Source: Streptomyces sp. NBC_00154
GTDB lineage: Bacteria; Actinomycetota; Actinomycetes; Streptomycetales; Streptomycetaceae
Assembly (NCBI RefSeq): GCF_026342835.1
Contig: NZ_JAPEMI010000001.1
Coordinates: 3,230,501 to 3,294,500, forward strand
Direction of reading: 5' to 3'
DNA length: 64,000 nucleotides
Both the position numbers and the translations under genes were made by a program. The number at the start of each line of letters is the position of its first letter. Positions within the stretch are counted from its first letter, which is position 1. The notes beneath the pieces are model-generated. The model was not told the DNA's origin, did not search any database, and was given only the letters and a program-made list of their open reading frames with translations. Positions 33,281-44,410 of this stretch are shown here, piece by piece.

Positions 33281-33315
33281 CGCGCCCCCTCAGGCCCGAG
33301 GCCCGAGGGGGCGCG
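33281..33315 (+). terminator. Terminator after purD, within a gene-free stretch
   Basis: A perfect 11-bp stem (CGCGCCCCCTC and complement) with a 13-nt loop, 29 bp after purD. The rest of 33253-33568 holds no clear gene; GTG 33526 opens only a 21-codon frame that ends inside the next gene. Confidence 0.65.
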
Positions 33316-33568
33316 GCACGTCCCCGGACGTCCCGGCCCGCTGCCCGGGCGCCTCTGCCCTATGGACACCGGTCCGTCAGCACCTTTGCCCAAAGCCATT
33401 CCATCGAGTGACGGCTGAGCCATCCGGATGACGCCCGCCGAGGCCCCAACTAGGGTGCGGCGCAAGCGTTCCGGCACTTGGCCCACCGGCATTGCGATGT
33501 CGGTGACGGGTGCCACAGTGGGGGAGTGAGCACTACCGCCGCGGGGGCAGAGGGGGTGACGTCCGGCC

Positions 33569-35329
33569 GTGTCCGGTACCGGTACTGGTGAGGAGCTGGG
33601 TGTGCAGGCTGCGCGTGCCCGAGCTCTTGCCCTGCTGCGCATCCGCAGCAGGGCAACGGCCGTGGCCCTGCTGCCGGCGGCGGTCGCTGTCGTGCTGCTC
33701 GTCGCGAGCGCGCAGGGCCGCATCGGCGGTGGCGGTTGGGACGCCGCGCGCTGGGCCGTGACGGCCTGCGCGGCGGTCGTGCTGCTGGGCGCCGCGGCGG
33801 TCTCGGTCGCGATCGTACGAGCGAGGCCGGCGGTCAGTCCGACCGTCCCGCTCACCGAGCAGGCCGCCCCCGATCTGTACCGGCTGGTCCGGGACCTCGC
33901 CGACCGGCTCGGCGTACCCGCACCGTCGGCCATAGCCCTGACGCCCGACTGCGACAGCTGGCTGGAGGACCGCACACACCCCTCCGCACAGCCCGCGGAG
34001 AGCTCGGCGACCCGGCCCGCCGCCTCCGGTGGCCGCCGTCATCGGGTGCCGGTGGCGCCCGTGCTGGTCATCGGGTCGCCGTTCCTGTGGTGGATGCGGG
34101 TTGCCGAGCTACGGGCGGTGCTCGCCCCGGTCGTCGCAGGTACGGGCCCCGCCGCCCACCCCGATATAGACGCCGCCCGCCGTTTCGTACGAGGGCTGGA
34201 CGGCGCGGTCGCCGATGCGGCCGTCCCCGCCCCCGGACGGTTCGCGCGGCTGCGCGGGCTGCCGCGCGGCCTCGTCGGCTGGATCGCCCGGCTGCTCCTG
34301 CGCAGCTGTCGCGGCCATGCCGCCGCGATGGAGCGGGGTGTCGCCGCCGCCGCGTCCGAGCGTGCACAGGCTGTGGATTACGGGCTGCGGATCGCGGCCC
34401 AGGAGCAGGTCGGCCTTGCCTACGCGGGCTGGGACCGGCTGCTCACCCGGGTCGCGCTGCCGGCCTGGCGGATGGGCCGCTGGCCGTCCCGGCTCGACGC
34501 GGGCGTCGTCTCCGCCCTCACCGAGCTCTCCCGGCGCGATCGCCTCGCCGAGGGCTTCACCTCCCGACTCGGCGAGCGCCCCGCCTGCGACCTCCTCGAG
34601 GAGCCGGGCGCGGCCGACGAGGCGGCCTCGCTGCTCGCCGCCCGCCTCTTCCACGGCGGCCCCGCAGAGACCGGTCCCGACTGGTCCCCGGTCGACTGGC
34701 AGCAGTACCCGGAAGAGGTTGTCGACCGGAAGTGGCGTACCGAAGCGGCCCGCCTGCTCCGCGTCCTCGATGCGATGGGTGTACGTCCCGCCCCGGCCGG
34801 AGGACCCGACGAGGCGGTCGGGGGAGCCGGGGCCGTCCGGGCTTTCGGGGCACACGGCGCCGGTGTCGCCGTGCCCACACTGGCCCGGGTCGTCGAGCAG
34901 CTCTCCGGCCCGGACGGGCGGGGCGAGGAGCTCGCGGCCGGGATCAGCGCGGCGGTGGCCCGCGAGGAGGCCGCAGCCCCGCAGCAGCCTCCGGCAGGCT
35001 CGCCCGCGGGCGCTGCCTCCGACGGTGACGCCCTGGACTTCTGGGGCCCCGACCCCCTGCCGCTCTTCCCGCTCCAGCCGCCCCGTACCGGCACGGAGCT
35101 GCTCGCCGACCATGTCGCGGCGATGGTCTGCTGCGCCGCCGTGGACACGGCAGGCGCGGCGCCCGGCCTCGACTGGCTCGACGGGCCGGCCCTGCTGGTC
35201 GACGGCGAGCGCCGGGCCGATCTGGGCAGTCCCGTGCTCAGCCTGGTCGAGGACGGGGACGCCGGACCGCTGCGTTGCTGGCTCGCCTCGGTCGGCGTCC
35301 GTACCGACAAGCCCGTCCGCCTCGTGTGA
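33569..35329 (+). CDS. Degenerate M48-like membrane protein in the purine cluster
   Basis: 586 residues. Two N-terminal hydrophobic helices (about 30-50 and 64-88) precede a region laid out like M48 metallopeptidases: PDLYRLVRDLADRLGVPAPS (about 101-120), then VLVIGSPFLWWM and ELRAVLAPVVAG (about 180-191). At that place active members have HExxH; here it reads PVVAG, so zinc catalysis is unlikely. The remaining 350 residues are helical and Ala/Arg/Glu-rich. A gene of this kind is found between purD and purC in Streptomyces; its role is unknown. The M48 relation is inferred. Confidence 0.7.
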   Translation: MSGTGTGEELGVQAARARALALLRIRSRATAVALLPAAVAVVLLVASAQGRIGGGGWDAARWAVTACAAVVLLGAAAVSVAIVRARPAVSPTVPLTEQAAPDLYRLVRDLADRLGVPAPSAIALTPDCDSWLEDRTHPSAQPAESSATRPAASGGRRHRVPVAPVLVIGSPFLWWMRVAELRAVLAPVVAGTGPAAHPDIDAARRFVRGLDGAVADAAVPAPGRFARLRGLPRGLVGWIARLLLRSCRGHAAAMERGVAAAASERAQAVDYGLRIAAQEQVGLAYAGWDRLLTRVALPAWRMGRWPSRLDAGVVSALTELSRRDRLAEGFTSRLGERPACDLLEEPGAADEAASLLAARLFHGGPAETGPDWSPVDWQQYPEEVVDRKWRTEAARLLRVLDAMGVRPAPAGGPDEAVGGAGAVRAFGAHGAGVAVPTLARVVEQLSGPDGRGEELAAGISAAVAREEAAAPQQPPAGSPAGAASDGDALDFWGPDPLPLFPLQPPRTGTELLADHVAAMVCCAAVDTAGAAPGLDWLDGPALLVDGERRADLGSPVLSLVEDGDAGPLRCWLASVGVRTDKPVRLV

Positions 35330-35550
35330 CCCACGGCCCACCCCGTCCCCGCCCGGCACCGGCGGCACCGGCCGGTATCCGGAGGGGCTCGTTCCATTCA
35401 CGTCAATTCGCGACGAACGGTGACGGAGTGCATGCGTTATGTGATGTGCTGGGGACCGACGCTGACAGCCGTCGCACCACAGGCTGACACTCGGCGCACC
35501 ACAGTCGGCACATCACCGTTGTCTCGGGGGATTCGAGGGAGGTAAGCGCT

Positions 35551-37011
35551 ATGGGGGCGGAGCAGATTCGTCGGTGGGAATCGGGTGCCCTCGCGCATGC
35601 CGTCTCCGACCCCTTCGGCCAGGGCCCCCTGCCCTGGCTGCGCGGCAGTGAGAACTACTTCGACGACACCGGCCAGGTCGTCCCCTGGTACGCGGATCTC
35701 GCCCTGGCCCGCGGTACCGGAGGCGGCACCCGTACCGCCGACGACGTACACCGCCAGATCAAGGGCTTCATCTCGACCGGCGCCGCGGCCCCCGGCGAGG
35801 CGATCGACTTCCACATCACCGTGGACCCGCCCCAGCAGTTCTCCGTGGACATCTACCGGATCGGCCATTACGGGGGCGACGGCGCCGCCAAGATCACCAC
35901 CAGCCCGCGGCTCTCCGGCATCGTCCAGCCGCCCCCGCTCACCGCCGACCGGACCGTCTCCTGCCACCACTGGTGGCAGTCCTGGCGGCTGCAGATCCCC
36001 ACCTACTGGTCGATCGGCGCCTATGTCGCCGTGCTCACCACGGCCGACGGATACCGCTCTCACATCCCTTTCACGGTGCGTGACAACCACCCGGCCGATC
36101 TGCTGCTCGTCCTGCCGGACATCACCTGGCAGGCGTACAACCTCTACCCCGAGGACGGCCGCACCGGCGCCAGCCTGTACCACGCCTGGGACGAGCAGGG
36201 CCGGCTCCTCGGCGAGGAGGACGCCGCGGTCACCGTCTCCTTCGACCGCCCGTACGCGGGTGCCGGACTGCCGCTCCACGTCGGTCACGCCTACGACTTC
36301 ATCCGCTGGGCCGAGCGGTACGGCTACGACATCGCCTACGCCGATACCCGCGATCTGCACGCGGGCCGGATCGACGTCAGCCGCTACCGGGGCCTGGTCT
36401 TCCCGGGCCACGACGAGTACTGGTCGGTCCCCATGCGCCGCACGGTGGAGGCCGCCCGGGACGGCGGCACCTCGCTGGTCTTCCTCTCCGCCAACACCAT
36501 GTACTGGCAGGTCAGCCTCTCACCGTCGCCGTCCGGCGTGCCGGACCGGCTGCTCACCTGCCGCAAGCGCCGCGGCCCGGGGAAGCCCGCGCTCTGGCGC
36601 GAGGTCGACCGGGCCGAGCAGCAGCTTCTCGGCATCCAGTACGCGGGCCGGGTCCCCGACCCCCATCCCCTGGTCGTACGGAACGCGGAGCACTGGCTCT
36701 GGGACGCGACCGGGGCCGACGAGGGCGACGAGATCGACGGCCTGGTCGCGGGCGAGGCCGACCGCTACTTCCCGCGCACCACACTCCCTCAGCACGAGAA
36801 CCGCATCCTGCTCGCCCACTCCCCCTACCAGGACAGCGAAGGCACGACGCGCCACCAGGAGACATCCCTGTACCGGGCCCCTTCAGGCGCCCTCGTCTTC
36901 GCCTCCGGCACCTTCGCCTGGTCCCCGGCGCTGGACCGCCCCGGCCATGTGGACCCGCGCATCCAGCGCGCCACCGCCAATCTCCTCGACCGCATCTGCA
37001 AACACGCCTGA
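35551..37011 (+). CDS. N,N-dimethylformamidase large-subunit-like protein
   Basis: A 486-residue protein resembling the C-terminal part of the dimethylformamidase beta subunit (DUF6605 type). Marker segments are SVDIYRIGHYGGDGAAK, PDITWQAYNLYPEDG, LVFPGHDEYWSVPMRRTVEA and VFASGTFAWSPALD. The N-terminal third looks like a beta-sandwich and the rest like a glutaminase-type alpha/beta fold. The true substrate is unknown. Upstream (35330-35550) are repeats that might be operator elements. It lies 111 bp before purC. Confidence 0.8.
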   Translation: MGAEQIRRWESGALAHAVSDPFGQGPLPWLRGSENYFDDTGQVVPWYADLALARGTGGGTRTADDVHRQIKGFISTGAAAPGEAIDFHITVDPPQQFSVDIYRIGHYGGDGAAKITTSPRLSGIVQPPPLTADRTVSCHHWWQSWRLQIPTYWSIGAYVAVLTTADGYRSHIPFTVRDNHPADLLLVLPDITWQAYNLYPEDGRTGASLYHAWDEQGRLLGEEDAAVTVSFDRPYAGAGLPLHVGHAYDFIRWAERYGYDIAYADTRDLHAGRIDVSRYRGLVFPGHDEYWSVPMRRTVEAARDGGTSLVFLSANTMYWQVSLSPSPSGVPDRLLTCRKRRGPGKPALWREVDRAEQQLLGIQYAGRVPDPHPLVVRNAEHWLWDATGADEGDEIDGLVAGEADRYFPRTTLPQHENRILLAHSPYQDSEGTTRHQETSLYRAPSGALVFASGTFAWSPALDRPGHVDPRIQRATANLLDRICKHA

Positions 37012-37122
37012 ACGACGCGTCACCGCCGCCACGTACTGCCCCTGCTCCACCCCGCTCCACCTCACCCCATCCGGATACGGGACAATCGGAACGACTCCTG
37101 GATCAACCTACGCGGAGGCAGC

Positions 37123-38022
37123 GTGTCCGGATTCGTAGAAAAGCCCGAGCCCGTGGTGGTCCCCGGACTCACCCACCTCCACACCGGCAAGGTGCGGGAT
37201 CTTTACCGGAACGAGGCGGGCGACCTCGTCATGGTCGCCAGCGACCGTATGTCCGCGTACGACTGGGTCCTGCCCACCGAGATCCCCGACAAGGGGCGCG
37301 TCCTCACCCGGCTGTCGCTGTGGTGGTTCGACCAGCTCTCCGATCTCGTCCCGAACCACGTCCTGTCCACGGAGCTCCCCGCCGGGGCGCCCGCGGACTG
37401 GGCCGGCCGGACGCTGATCTGCAAGTCGCTGCGGATGGTCCCGGTCGAGTGTGTCGCCCGCGGCTATCTGACCGGCTCGGGCCTCGTCGAGTACAACGCG
37501 TCCCGTACGGTCTGCGGCCTCGCCCTCCCCGAGGGCCTCGTCGACGGCTCCGAACTCCCGGCGCCGATCTTCACACCCGCCACCAAGGCCGCCGTCGGTG
37601 ACCACGACGAGAACGTGTCGTACGAGGAAGTGGCCCGCGAGGTCGGCACGGAGACCGCGGCCCGGCTGCGCCGCACCACCCTCGACGTCTACGCCCGGGC
37701 CCGGGACATCGCCCGTGAGCGCGGCATCATTCTCGCGGACACGAAGTTCGAGTTCGGCTTCGACGGTGACGAGCTGATCATCGCGGACGAGGTGCTGACG
37801 CCGGACTCGTCGCGCTTCTGGCCGGCCGCCGCCTGGGAGCCGGGCAAGGCCCAGCCCTCGTACGACAAGCAGTTCGTACGGGACTGGCTGACCTCGCCGG
37901 CCTCCGGCTGGGACCGCAAGAGCGAACAGCCGCCCCCGGCACTGCCGCAGGAGATCGTCGACGCGACCCGGTCGAAGTACCTGGAGGCGTACGAGCTCCT
38001 CACCGGCAACACCTGGCAGTAG
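37123..38022 (+). CDS. purC: SAICAR synthetase
   Basis: A 299-residue enzyme joining CAIR and aspartate with ATP in purine synthesis. Motifs include GKVRDLYR (about 21-28), the AIR-family VECVARGYLTGSG (about 107-119) and ADTKFEFGFDGDELIIADEV (about 206-225). The length is typical of the yeast-like SAICAR synthetase branch. GTG start with GGAGG 7-8 bp upstream. A terminator follows immediately. Confidence 0.96.
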   Translation: MSGFVEKPEPVVVPGLTHLHTGKVRDLYRNEAGDLVMVASDRMSAYDWVLPTEIPDKGRVLTRLSLWWFDQLSDLVPNHVLSTELPAGAPADWAGRTLICKSLRMVPVECVARGYLTGSGLVEYNASRTVCGLALPEGLVDGSELPAPIFTPATKAAVGDHDENVSYEEVAREVGTETAARLRRTTLDVYARARDIARERGIILADTKFEFGFDGDELIIADEVLTPDSSRFWPAAAWEPGKAQPSYDKQFVRDWLTSPASGWDRKSEQPPPALPQEIVDATRSKYLEAYELLTGNTWQ

Positions 38023-38030
38023 GAAACGAA

Positions 38031-38061
38031 GAAGGCCCCGGTCACGAGGACCGGGGCCTTC
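38031..38061. terminator. Terminator between purC and tRNA-Gly
   Basis: A perfect 13-bp stem (GAAGGCCCCGGTC and complement) with 5-nt loop. It lies after purC (+) and after the tRNA gene (-), so it probably serves both. Confidence 0.88.
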
Positions 38062-38066
38062 TTGCG

Positions 38067-38142
38067 TGGAGCGAACGACGAGGTTCGAACTCGCGACCTC
38101 AACCTTGGCAAGGTTGCGCTCTACCAGCTGAGCTACGTTCGC
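38067..38142 (-). tRNA. tRNA-Gly(GCC), first copy
   Basis: Acceptor GCGAACG/CGTTCGC, anticodon GCC in loop TTGCCAA, T-loop GTTCGAA, and an encoded CCA at 38067-38069. 76 nt including CCA. Confidence 0.95.
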
Positions 38143-38164
38143 ATGCGCCGAAGCGCGAGAACCA

Positions 38165-38776
38165 CTATACCCATCCTCGTCCCCGCTCGAGACGCACTGC
38201 CGCATGACGGTTTTCCGCGCCGAGCTTCGAGGCGGCCGCGGAGAGGTAGTTCCGTACGGTCCCCTGCGACAGGGACGCCCGCTCCGCGATCTCCGCCACC
38301 GGCGCCCCGTCCGCCGCCAGTTCCCGCACCTCGGCCTTGCGCAAGGTCAGCGGCGAGTCCCCGGCGGAGATCGCGTCGGCGGCCAACTCCGGGTCCACGT
38401 AACGGTTTCCGGCGTGCACGGTACGGATGATGCCGGCCGGCTGCCGGGCGCTGACCGTCTTCGGCACGAACGCCCGCACACCCGCCGCGAGCGCCCGCTT
38501 CAGATGTCCGGGGCGGCCGTGACCGGTCACGATCATGGTCCGGCAGCCGGGCAGTTCAGCCCTCAGCGATGTGGCCACACTCACACCGTCCGCACCCGGC
38601 ATCTGCAGATCGAGTACCGCCACGTCGGGGCAGCGGGCCCGCGCCATGGCGAGAGCGTGCGGACCGGCGGCCGCCTCCGCCACCACGACGAGGTCGTCCT
38701 CCAGCGCGATCAGTGCGGCGAGCGCACCGCGGATCAGATGCTCGTCATCGGCGAGCAGTACGCGTATCGCGGTCAC
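38165..38776 (-). CDS. Orphan NarL/DesR-type response regulator
   Basis: 203 residues. Receiver domain: acidic pair D10-D11, phospho-acceptor D56 in VLDLQMPG, Lys in FVPKT (about 105). The LuxR-type helix-turn-helix is at about 137-197 (LTLRKAEVRELAADGAPVAE, SQGTVRNYLSAAASKL). GTG 38776 begins the family's usual VTAIRVLLADDEH. In most genomes a DesK-type histidine kinase lies just upstream; here only an open non-homologous frame (to 38956) precedes it, so the regulator is an orphan. Flanked by tRNA-Gly genes. Confidence 0.9.
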   Translation of the reverse strand: MTAIRVLLADDEHLIRGALAALIALEDDLVVVAEAAAGPHALAMARARCPDVAVLDLQMPGADGVSVATSLRAELPGCRTMIVTGHGRPGHLKRALAAGVRAFVPKTVSARQPAGIIRTVHAGNRYVDPELAADAISAGDSPLTLRKAEVRELAADGAPVAEIAERASLSQGTVRNYLSAAASKLGAENRHAAVRLERGRGWV

Positions 38777-39059
38777 CGCCGCCCCTCCAGGACCGCCGGA
38801 CGGGTTTCCCGGCGGGCCGGCGGGACCTTCGCCGTCAGCCTGAACAGCCGTCGACCCGCGCGCCACGGAGAAGGAGATCCCGGTCACGGCCTCGAGGCGG
38901 CCGGCGCGGCGTCGCCGCATTCCGTCCGCCTCGATCACGCATTCATCGCCGGTCATGCCTTCAGGCTTCCGCCTGATGGCGGCCGCAAGCAGTGCGAGCT
39001 GTCACCACTGCCCATCACAGACGTCATGTTCAGTCACGGAGCAGAGCACCGGAATACGC

Positions 39060-39093
39060 CGAAGGCCCTGGTCGATATCGACCAGGGCCTTCG
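39060..39093 (-). terminator. Terminator of the second tRNA-Gly
   Basis: A perfect 34-nt palindrome (CGAAGGCCCTGGTCGAT and complement), 16 bp beyond the tRNA 3' end. Confidence 0.85.
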
Positions 39094-39108
39094 AACAACA
39101 CGATCAAG

Positions 39109-39181
39109 AGCGGACGACGAGATTCGAACTCGCGACCCTCACCTTGGCAAGGTGATGCTCTACCAACTGAGCCACGTCCGC
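39109..39181 (-). tRNA. tRNA-Gly(GCC), second copy
   Basis: Acceptor GCGGACG/CGTCCGC, anticodon GCC in loop TTGCCAA, T-loop GTTCGAA. 73 nt, no encoded CCA. Same anticodon as 38067-38142 but different acceptor and D-arm bases. Confidence 0.95.
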
Positions 39182-39262
39182 ATTGCTGCCGCTCAGCTTT
39201 CACTGGGCGGTGCGAACACCACCCTACCTGATCCACCGGAGTGGTCGATAAGAGTGATGCAG

Positions 39263-39334
39263 AGCGGGTGACAGGAATTGCACACTGCGCCTTCCCCCTG
39301 GAAGGGGGATGTTCTGCTACTGAACTACACCCGC
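39263..39334 (-). tRNA. tRNA-Gly(TCC)
   Basis: Acceptor GCGGGTG/CACCCGC, anticodon TCC in loop CTTCCAG closed by TCCCC/GGGGA. D arm TAGTTCAGTAGCAGAAC and T-loop GTGCAAT. The T-loop departs from GTTCRA, as often seen in tRNA-Gly(UCC). 72 nt. Confidence 0.88.
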
Positions 39335-39460
39335 ACGCTGCGTGAGGTTCGGCCTTTTCGGCCTTGCCCCTCGGCGTGCTCCAGACTCTAGCCGACCTGA
39401 TGGGGTGTCGCGCAAGTCGGTGCCTGCGGGGTGTCGTCGCAGGGTGCGTTCCGGTACCCC

Positions 39461-39796
39461 TCAACTCGCCTCGCGGAAGGCCTCGTAGACCTTCTTGGGG
39501 ATCCGGCCGCGGGCCGGTACGTCCATTCGGTGGGACCGGGCCCAGGCGCGCACGGCTGCAGGGTCGGGCGCGAGCGAGGTGTGCCGGTACGACACGGGGG
39601 TCTTGCCGTGCTTGCTGGCATTTGTCTGCTTACGGCCGGCTGCCATGTACGGGGCCAGGGCCTTGCGCAGTTTCTTTGCATTGGACGGATTCAGGTCGAT
39701 CTCGTACGACTTCCCGTCCAGGGCGAAGGCAACCGTTTCCGCCGCATCTCCCCCGTCGATGTCGTCGGAGAGCGTGACCACTACGCGCTGAGCCAC
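39461..39796 (-). CDS. Lsr2-family nucleoid protein (second paralogue, LsrL-like)
   Basis: A 111-residue H-NS-like protein that binds AT-rich DNA and silences xenogeneic genes. N-terminal oligomerisation domain (VVVTLSDDIDGGDAAETVAF, about 4-60); the C-terminal AT-hook-like domain carries VRAWARSHRMDVPARGRIPK with the RGR core (about 82-105). Streptomyces have two copies; the one next to purS is the shorter-studied LsrL. GTG start 39796. An AT-richer intergenic region lies upstream, which it might itself bind. Confidence 0.92.
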   Translation of the reverse strand: MAQRVVVTLSDDIDGGDAAETVAFALDGKSYEIDLNPSNAKKLRKALAPYMAAGRKQTNASKHGKTPVSYRHTSLAPDPAAVRAWARSHRMDVPARGRIPKKVYEAFREAS

Positions 39797-40178
39797 GGAT
39801 ATTGGTCCTTTCCTGCGGCATCGGCGCTTCTGGCATGCGCTGATGCCGGCCTTCCGGCTGCTGGGCGGATGGGGGCCGACATGTGTCGACTGTTTAGAGG
39901 CAATACTGCTTTCCCTGCTAATCATTTGTACAGCGGTAGGCACCGCATTGTGAAGCCCAGCCAATTACCTCCGCGTGTCCGCCTTCTATGCGCGATCCTG
40001 TGAGGGTTTTTTTTGCGGGACTTTTCCCGCACGTTGTCACGGCCGATATCTCCGCGTGATCAGGGCCTGGCGATATCTACCCGCGTAGAATTTCTGGCCA
40101 GGTAGGCTGAGGTCACCTGCGGGGGTCTGGGGAGCCCCCCGGAGAAACAGCCGCACCACACCACCACCGGGAGTGCCA
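39797..40178. other. AT-enriched intergenic region between the Lsr2 paralogue and purSQL
   Basis: No gene seen. The stretch is locally AT-rich for this genome (for example 39890-39960, and GGGTTTTTTTTGCGGG at about 40007). It must hold divergent promoters; TAGAAT at about 40086 and TAGGCT at about 40104 are possible -10 hexamers for purS, with no clear -35. GGGAG at 40168-40172 is the purS ribosome site. Confidence 0.5.
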
Positions 40179-40439
40179 GTGGCACGCGTCGTAGTCGACG
40201 TCATGCTCAAGCCCGAGATCCTCGACCCGCAGGGACAGGCGGTGCAGCGTGCACTGCCCCGTCTCGGCTTCGAGGGAATCGCGGACGTACGTCAGGGAAA
40301 GCGTTTCGAGCTCGAGGTCGAGGGGCCGGTCGACGACGCCGCCCTGACCCGCATTCATGAGATGGCCGAGACGTTCCTCGCCAACACCGTCATCGAGGAC
40401 TTCACCGTGAAGGTGGAGAAGGCCGAGGAGTCGAAGTGA
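40179..40439 (+). CDS. purS: FGAM synthase subunit PurS
   Basis: An 86-residue subunit that bridges PurQ and PurL in the three-part formylglycinamidine ribonucleotide synthase. Typical [20 protein letters not shown] (about 11-30) and a final ENTVIEDF-like strand. GTG 40179 fits GGGAG with 6-bp spacing; GTG 40173 is too close. The stop overlaps the purQ start (GTGA). Confidence 0.95.
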   Translation: MARVVVDVMLKPEILDPQGQAVQRALPRLGFEGIADVRQGKRFELEVEGPVDDAALTRIHEMAETFLANTVIEDFTVKVEKAEESK

Positions 40440-41112
40440 CTGCTCGTATCGGAGTCGTCACCTTTCCCGGCACGCTCGACGACCAGGACAGCCTGAGGGC
40501 CGTACGCGTCGCGGGCGCCGAACCCGTATCGCTGTGGCACCGCGACAAGGACCTGCACCAGGTCGACGCGGTCATCCTGGCGGGCGGTTTCTCCTACGGC
40601 GACTATCTGAGGGCCGGAGCCATCTCCCGGTTCTCGCCGGTCATGGAGACCGTCATCGAGCAGGCGAAGGCCGGAATGCCGGTCCTCGGTATCTGCAACG
40701 GCTTCCAGATTCTGACCGAGGCACATCTGCTGCCCGGCGCGATGCTGCGCAACAACCACCTGCACTTCATCTGCCGTGACCAGAAGCTGCGCGTCGAGAA
40801 CGCGGAGACGGCCTGGACCTCGGACTACTCCGCGGGCCAGGAAATCTCCGTACCGCTCAAGAACATGGACGGGCGCTACGTCGCCGACGAGCGCGTCCTC
40901 GACGAGCTGGAGGCGGAGGGCCGCGTCGCCTTCCGCTACCTGGACGTGAACCCCAACGGTTCGCTGCGCGACATCGCCGGCATCACCAATGCCGCGGGCA
41001 ACGTCGTCGGTCTGATGCCGCACCCGGAGCACGCCGTCGAGCCGCTGATCGGAACCGGTCGCACCGACGGCCTCGGTTTCTTCACCTCGATCATCAAGAA
41101 GCTGGTCAACGC

Positions 41113-41116
<4 letters not shown>
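40436..41116 (+). CDS. purQ: FGAM synthase glutaminase subunit PurQ
   Basis: A 226-residue class I amidotransferase supplying ammonia to PurL. Nucleophile C87 in GICNGFQ; His and Glu in HPEHA (about 196-200). Oxyanion strand [13 protein letters not shown] (about 50-62). It overlaps purS and purL by 4 bp each, a translationally coupled trio. Confidence 0.96.
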
Positions 41117-43362
<2,246 letters not shown>

Positions 43363-43387
43363 GTCGGTTCCGTGTCAGCGCTTTGAG

Positions 43388-43423
43388 CGAAGCCCCCGTC
43401 CGGTCCACCGGGCGGGGGCTTCG
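43388..43423 (+). terminator. Terminator of purSQL
   Basis: An 11-bp stem (CGAAGCCCCCG and complement) with a GC-rich 14-nt loop. Confidence 0.8.
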
Positions 43424-43566
43424 TCATCGCGTGCGTATCGGTGCCGGATCGGTCCTCGGCGGTGGTGAGCGGCAGCGCCGGTGCGGCTCGGAGTCCCGCC
43501 TGGCCTCCTTCGCGACCGAGGCCGACCGGGGCACGGCGCCCGCCGACTGCCCGTAGGCTCGCTGCC

Positions 43567-44367
43567 ATGCCGCCGTCCCAGAAGCGCGCCCGCCGCTACG
43601 ACCTCGTCAGGACCCGCACCGCCGTTCAGGCACAGTTCGCCCATGTCCGGGCGGCGGTCAGTACTCTGACGCCGGATCAGCTGGCTCGGCCGACCCGGCT
43701 CGGGGAGTGGACGGTGCGCGAGCTCGCCGCCCATCTCGCGATGGCTGTCTCGAACGTCTGCCGGAACCTGGAGCTGCCGGAGCCGCCCGGCGAGAAGCCC
43801 GACCTCACACTGATGGAGTGGCCGTTCTCGACCGCCGGGCGGGCGGGCCGGATCGCCGATGACACCAAGGTGCTCGCCGCGGACCGCCCCGATCTCGACG
43901 CGTTGTACGCGGAGGTCGCCGACAGGTTCGAGGCGATGGTGCCGGGCGCGGGCGAGGACCGGCTGCTGCCCACCCGGGTGGGCGTGATGCGGCTGGGCGA
44001 CTTCCTCGTCACCCGCACGGTGGAACTCGTCGTGCACACGGACGACCTGAACACGGCGACCGGGCTGGACATCCCGTACGACCGGCAGGCCCTTGCCGCC
44101 TGTACCCGGTTGCTCACGGACGCCCTCGCGGAGAAGGCGCCCGGCGGTTCGGTCGAGGTGCGCGTCCCGCCGTTCGCCGTCGTCCAGTGCGTCCAGGGTC
44201 CGAAGCACACCCGCGGTACGCCGCCCAACGTCGTCGAGACCGATCCGCTGACCTGGATCCGGCTCGCCACCGGGCGTACCCAGTGGTCCCGGGCGCTCGA
44301 CGAGGCGAAGGTCAGCGCGAGCGGCGAGCGGGCCGACTTGAGCGGCCTGCTGCCACTGCTCGGCTGA
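43567..44367 (+). CDS. Maleylpyruvate-isomerase-like / sterol-carrier family protein
   Basis: A 266-residue protein. The N-terminal DinB-like mycothiol-dependent domain (about 15-175) shows LGEWTVRELAAHLAMAVSNV, whose His belongs to the metal site, and RTVELVVHTDDL. The C-terminal SCP2-like domain (about 190-262) shows VVQCVQGPKHTRGTPPNVVE. The reaction is unknown. The gene is alone downstream of purL. Confidence 0.85.
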   Translation: MPPSQKRARRYDLVRTRTAVQAQFAHVRAAVSTLTPDQLARPTRLGEWTVRELAAHLAMAVSNVCRNLELPEPPGEKPDLTLMEWPFSTAGRAGRIADDTKVLAADRPDLDALYAEVADRFEAMVPGAGEDRLLPTRVGVMRLGDFLVTRTVELVVHTDDLNTATGLDIPYDRQALAACTRLLTDALAEKAPGGSVEVRVPPFAVVQCVQGPKHTRGTPPNVVETDPLTWIRLATGRTQWSRALDEAKVSASGERADLSGLLPLLG

Positions 44368-44410
44368 CGGGAGGCGACGGGGGAACCGGATCGGACCCTC
44401 GTACCGTCAC

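Noticed and set aside
38777..38956. N-terminal extension or kinase remnant fused to the response regulator
   Set aside because: Residues are low-complexity Gly/Pro/Arg with no kinase box, and the GTG at 38776 matches the family start.
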